Source: an uncultured Bacilli bacterium (GTDB lineage Bacteria; Bacillota_I; Bacilli_A; RF39; UBA660). From it: 5,964 nt of DNA. Below the pieces are notes generated by a model. The model did not search any database. It worked only from the letters and a program-made list of their open reading frames with translations, and had not been told where the DNA came from. The DNA lies in NCBI GenBank assembly GCA_947627405.1, contig CANQVY010000081.1, forward strand, positions 1 through 5,964. The letters run 5' to 3'. This document shows, in pieces, positions 5,187 to 5,964 of the stretch. A program made the translations under genes and the position numbers. How positions within the stretch are numbered: position 1 is the first letter of the stretch; each line of letters begins with the position of its first letter.

Positions 5187-5964
5187 TTATATACTATCAC
5201 CATTTAAGTATTCTAGTTTTTCCCTTGCTGGTTCGTAACCTTTCTCATAACTTTGTTTTAAATATAATTGTGCTTTCGCCAAATTTTTTTTAATTCCGCC
5301 CTTTCCACAACGATATATTTCTCCTACTATATAACAACTTTCCGGGCGTAATTCATATATTTTTCTATGACTAATTCCAAGTGGTGCAAATAATTTTTTC
5401 AAATCACCATTAAGCAAATATAATGCGGTTTTATAATCCTTTTTAACACCAATCCCATAATAATACAAATTTCCCATTATCTCTCTTTCACTATCACCAA
5501 ATCCCGTTAGACGTGTACATTCAATTGTTTCTTGACAATAATGTATCAGTTTTTTTAGGTTATCTGGATTATTACAATAACTACATCTATCTCCATACAT
5601 TTTTATTTTACATTTGCTATAAAAATATATTTCAATCAAATAATATCCACTGTTCTCAAAAAGTACACACCATGACATTGAACTTCCTGGAACCTTTTTT
5701 TTTAAATTATCTCTCCCATATAAATACACATTTAAAAACAGCATCTCTGCTTTTTCAACATTCCTCTCTATCTCTCCTCCTTCCTCATAATAAATCAATG
5801 CCATGTAATATTGTGACACAATATCACCTTGTTCCATAGCTTTTGTCCCATATCTTATTACTTGTTTTGCATCCTTTTCAACATCATCGCCAAAATAGTA
5901 CATCCTGCAAAGTTCTCTTTGTGCTTCAATGTAATTATTATCAGCACTTTTCTTAATATATTCA
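5187..5964 (-). CDS. Sel1/TPR-type repeat protein, 5'-truncated by the right edge (C-terminal 258 residues)
   Basis: The frame stays open from the TAA at 5187 to the right edge. The ATG at 5903 has no ribosome binding site and lies inside a repeat (upstream codons read E-Y-I-K-K-S-A-D-N-N-Y-I-E-A-Q-R-E-L-C-R), so the gene begins outside the window. In visible numbering, Sel1-like helical repeats occur at about 12-47 (A-Q-R-E-L-C-R-M-Y-Y-F-G-D-D-V-E-K-D), 48-84 (Y-Y-M-A-L-I-Y-Y-E-E-G), 157-190 (I-M-G-N-L-Y-Y-Y-G-I-G-V-K-K-D) and 208-245 (I-V-G-E-I-Y-R-C-G-K-G-G-I-K-K-N). These repeats are known as protein-binding scaffolds, so a role in gathering partners or substrates for the kinase/phosphatase pair is a reasonable inference. 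Between repeats two and three lies a non-repeat insert of about 70 residues with several cysteines (C99, C118, C127, C130, C143, C149), including a C-S-Y-C pair. No membrane segment is visible. It is the upstream member of the operon, ending 2 bp before the earliest possible phosphatase start (38 bp before the preferred one). Confidence 0.88.
   Translation of the reverse strand, partial: EYIKKSADNNYIEAQRELCRMYYFGDDVEKDAKQVIRYGTKAMEQGDIVSQYYMALIYYEEGGEIERNVEKAEMLFLNVYLYGRDNLKKKVPGSSMSWCVLFENSGYYLIEIYFYSKCKIKMYGDRCSYCNNPDNLKKLIHYCQETIECTRLTGFGDSEREIMGNLYYYGIGVKKDYKTALYLLNGDLKKLFAPLGISHRKIYELRPESCYIVGEIYRCGKGGIKKNLAKAQLYLKQSYEKGYEPAREKLEYLNGDSI

Noticed and set aside
5513..5839. Open frame antisense to the Sel1 gene
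   Set aside because: It overlaps clear Sel1 repeats on the other strand and shows the Tyr/Leu/Asn-rich composition of a shadow frame.
1..5964. CRISPR arrays, tRNA or rRNA genes, insertion sequences, integrase sites
   Set aside because: I read both strands and found no regularly spaced direct repeats, no tRNA-like cloverleaf, no transposase or integrase motif, and no terminal inverted repeats.

Overview
This is an AT-rich window (clearly well under 40% GC by eye) with AGGAGG-type ribosome binding sites, ATG starts and mostly TAA stops. Together with a eukaryote-like Ser/Thr kinase/PP2C pair and Sel1 repeats, this suggests a low-GC Gram-positive bacterium, most plausibly a gut or rumen Clostridia member of the Lachnospiraceae type. 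That is an inference from composition and gene style; no marker gene is present to settle it.

Layout. The left end carries the C-terminal part of an unrecognised gene on the + strand; its reading frame is open through base 1. It converges on a minus-strand block that fills the rest of the window, and the two are separated by one hairpin that should terminate transcription from both sides. Read in its own direction (right to left), the minus-strand block encodes: a Sel1/TPR-type repeat protein that runs off the right edge; a soluble PP2C-family phosphatase; a Hanks-type Ser/Thr kinase with two membrane segments; a cysteine-rich soluble protein of 195 residues; a small secreted protein; and a polytopic membrane protein of 190 residues. 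There is no gene-free stretch above 300 bases. The largest gap, 178 bp between the cysteine-rich gene and the secreted-protein gene, holds a good extended -10 promoter.

How the genes may work together. The first three minus-strand genes are tightly spaced (2 or 38 bp, then 77 bp) and look like one operon for reversible protein phosphorylation. The kinase and phosphatase keep their recognisable catalytic motifs, and the Sel1 protein is a plausible scaffold or regulator. The kinase has no PASTA domain or other large sensor outside the membrane, only a loop of about 25 residues between two transmembrane helices, so it is not the standard PrkC/Stp cell-wall sensor pair. The cysteine-rich, secreted and membrane proteins follow on the same strand, but the first two appear to have their own promoters. 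They may be substrates or effectors of the kinase module, or simply neighbours. I could not assign a function to four of the seven genes. The most interesting targets are the kinase/phosphatase/Sel1 module with its unusual kinase architecture, and the uncharacterised cysteine-rich protein beside it.
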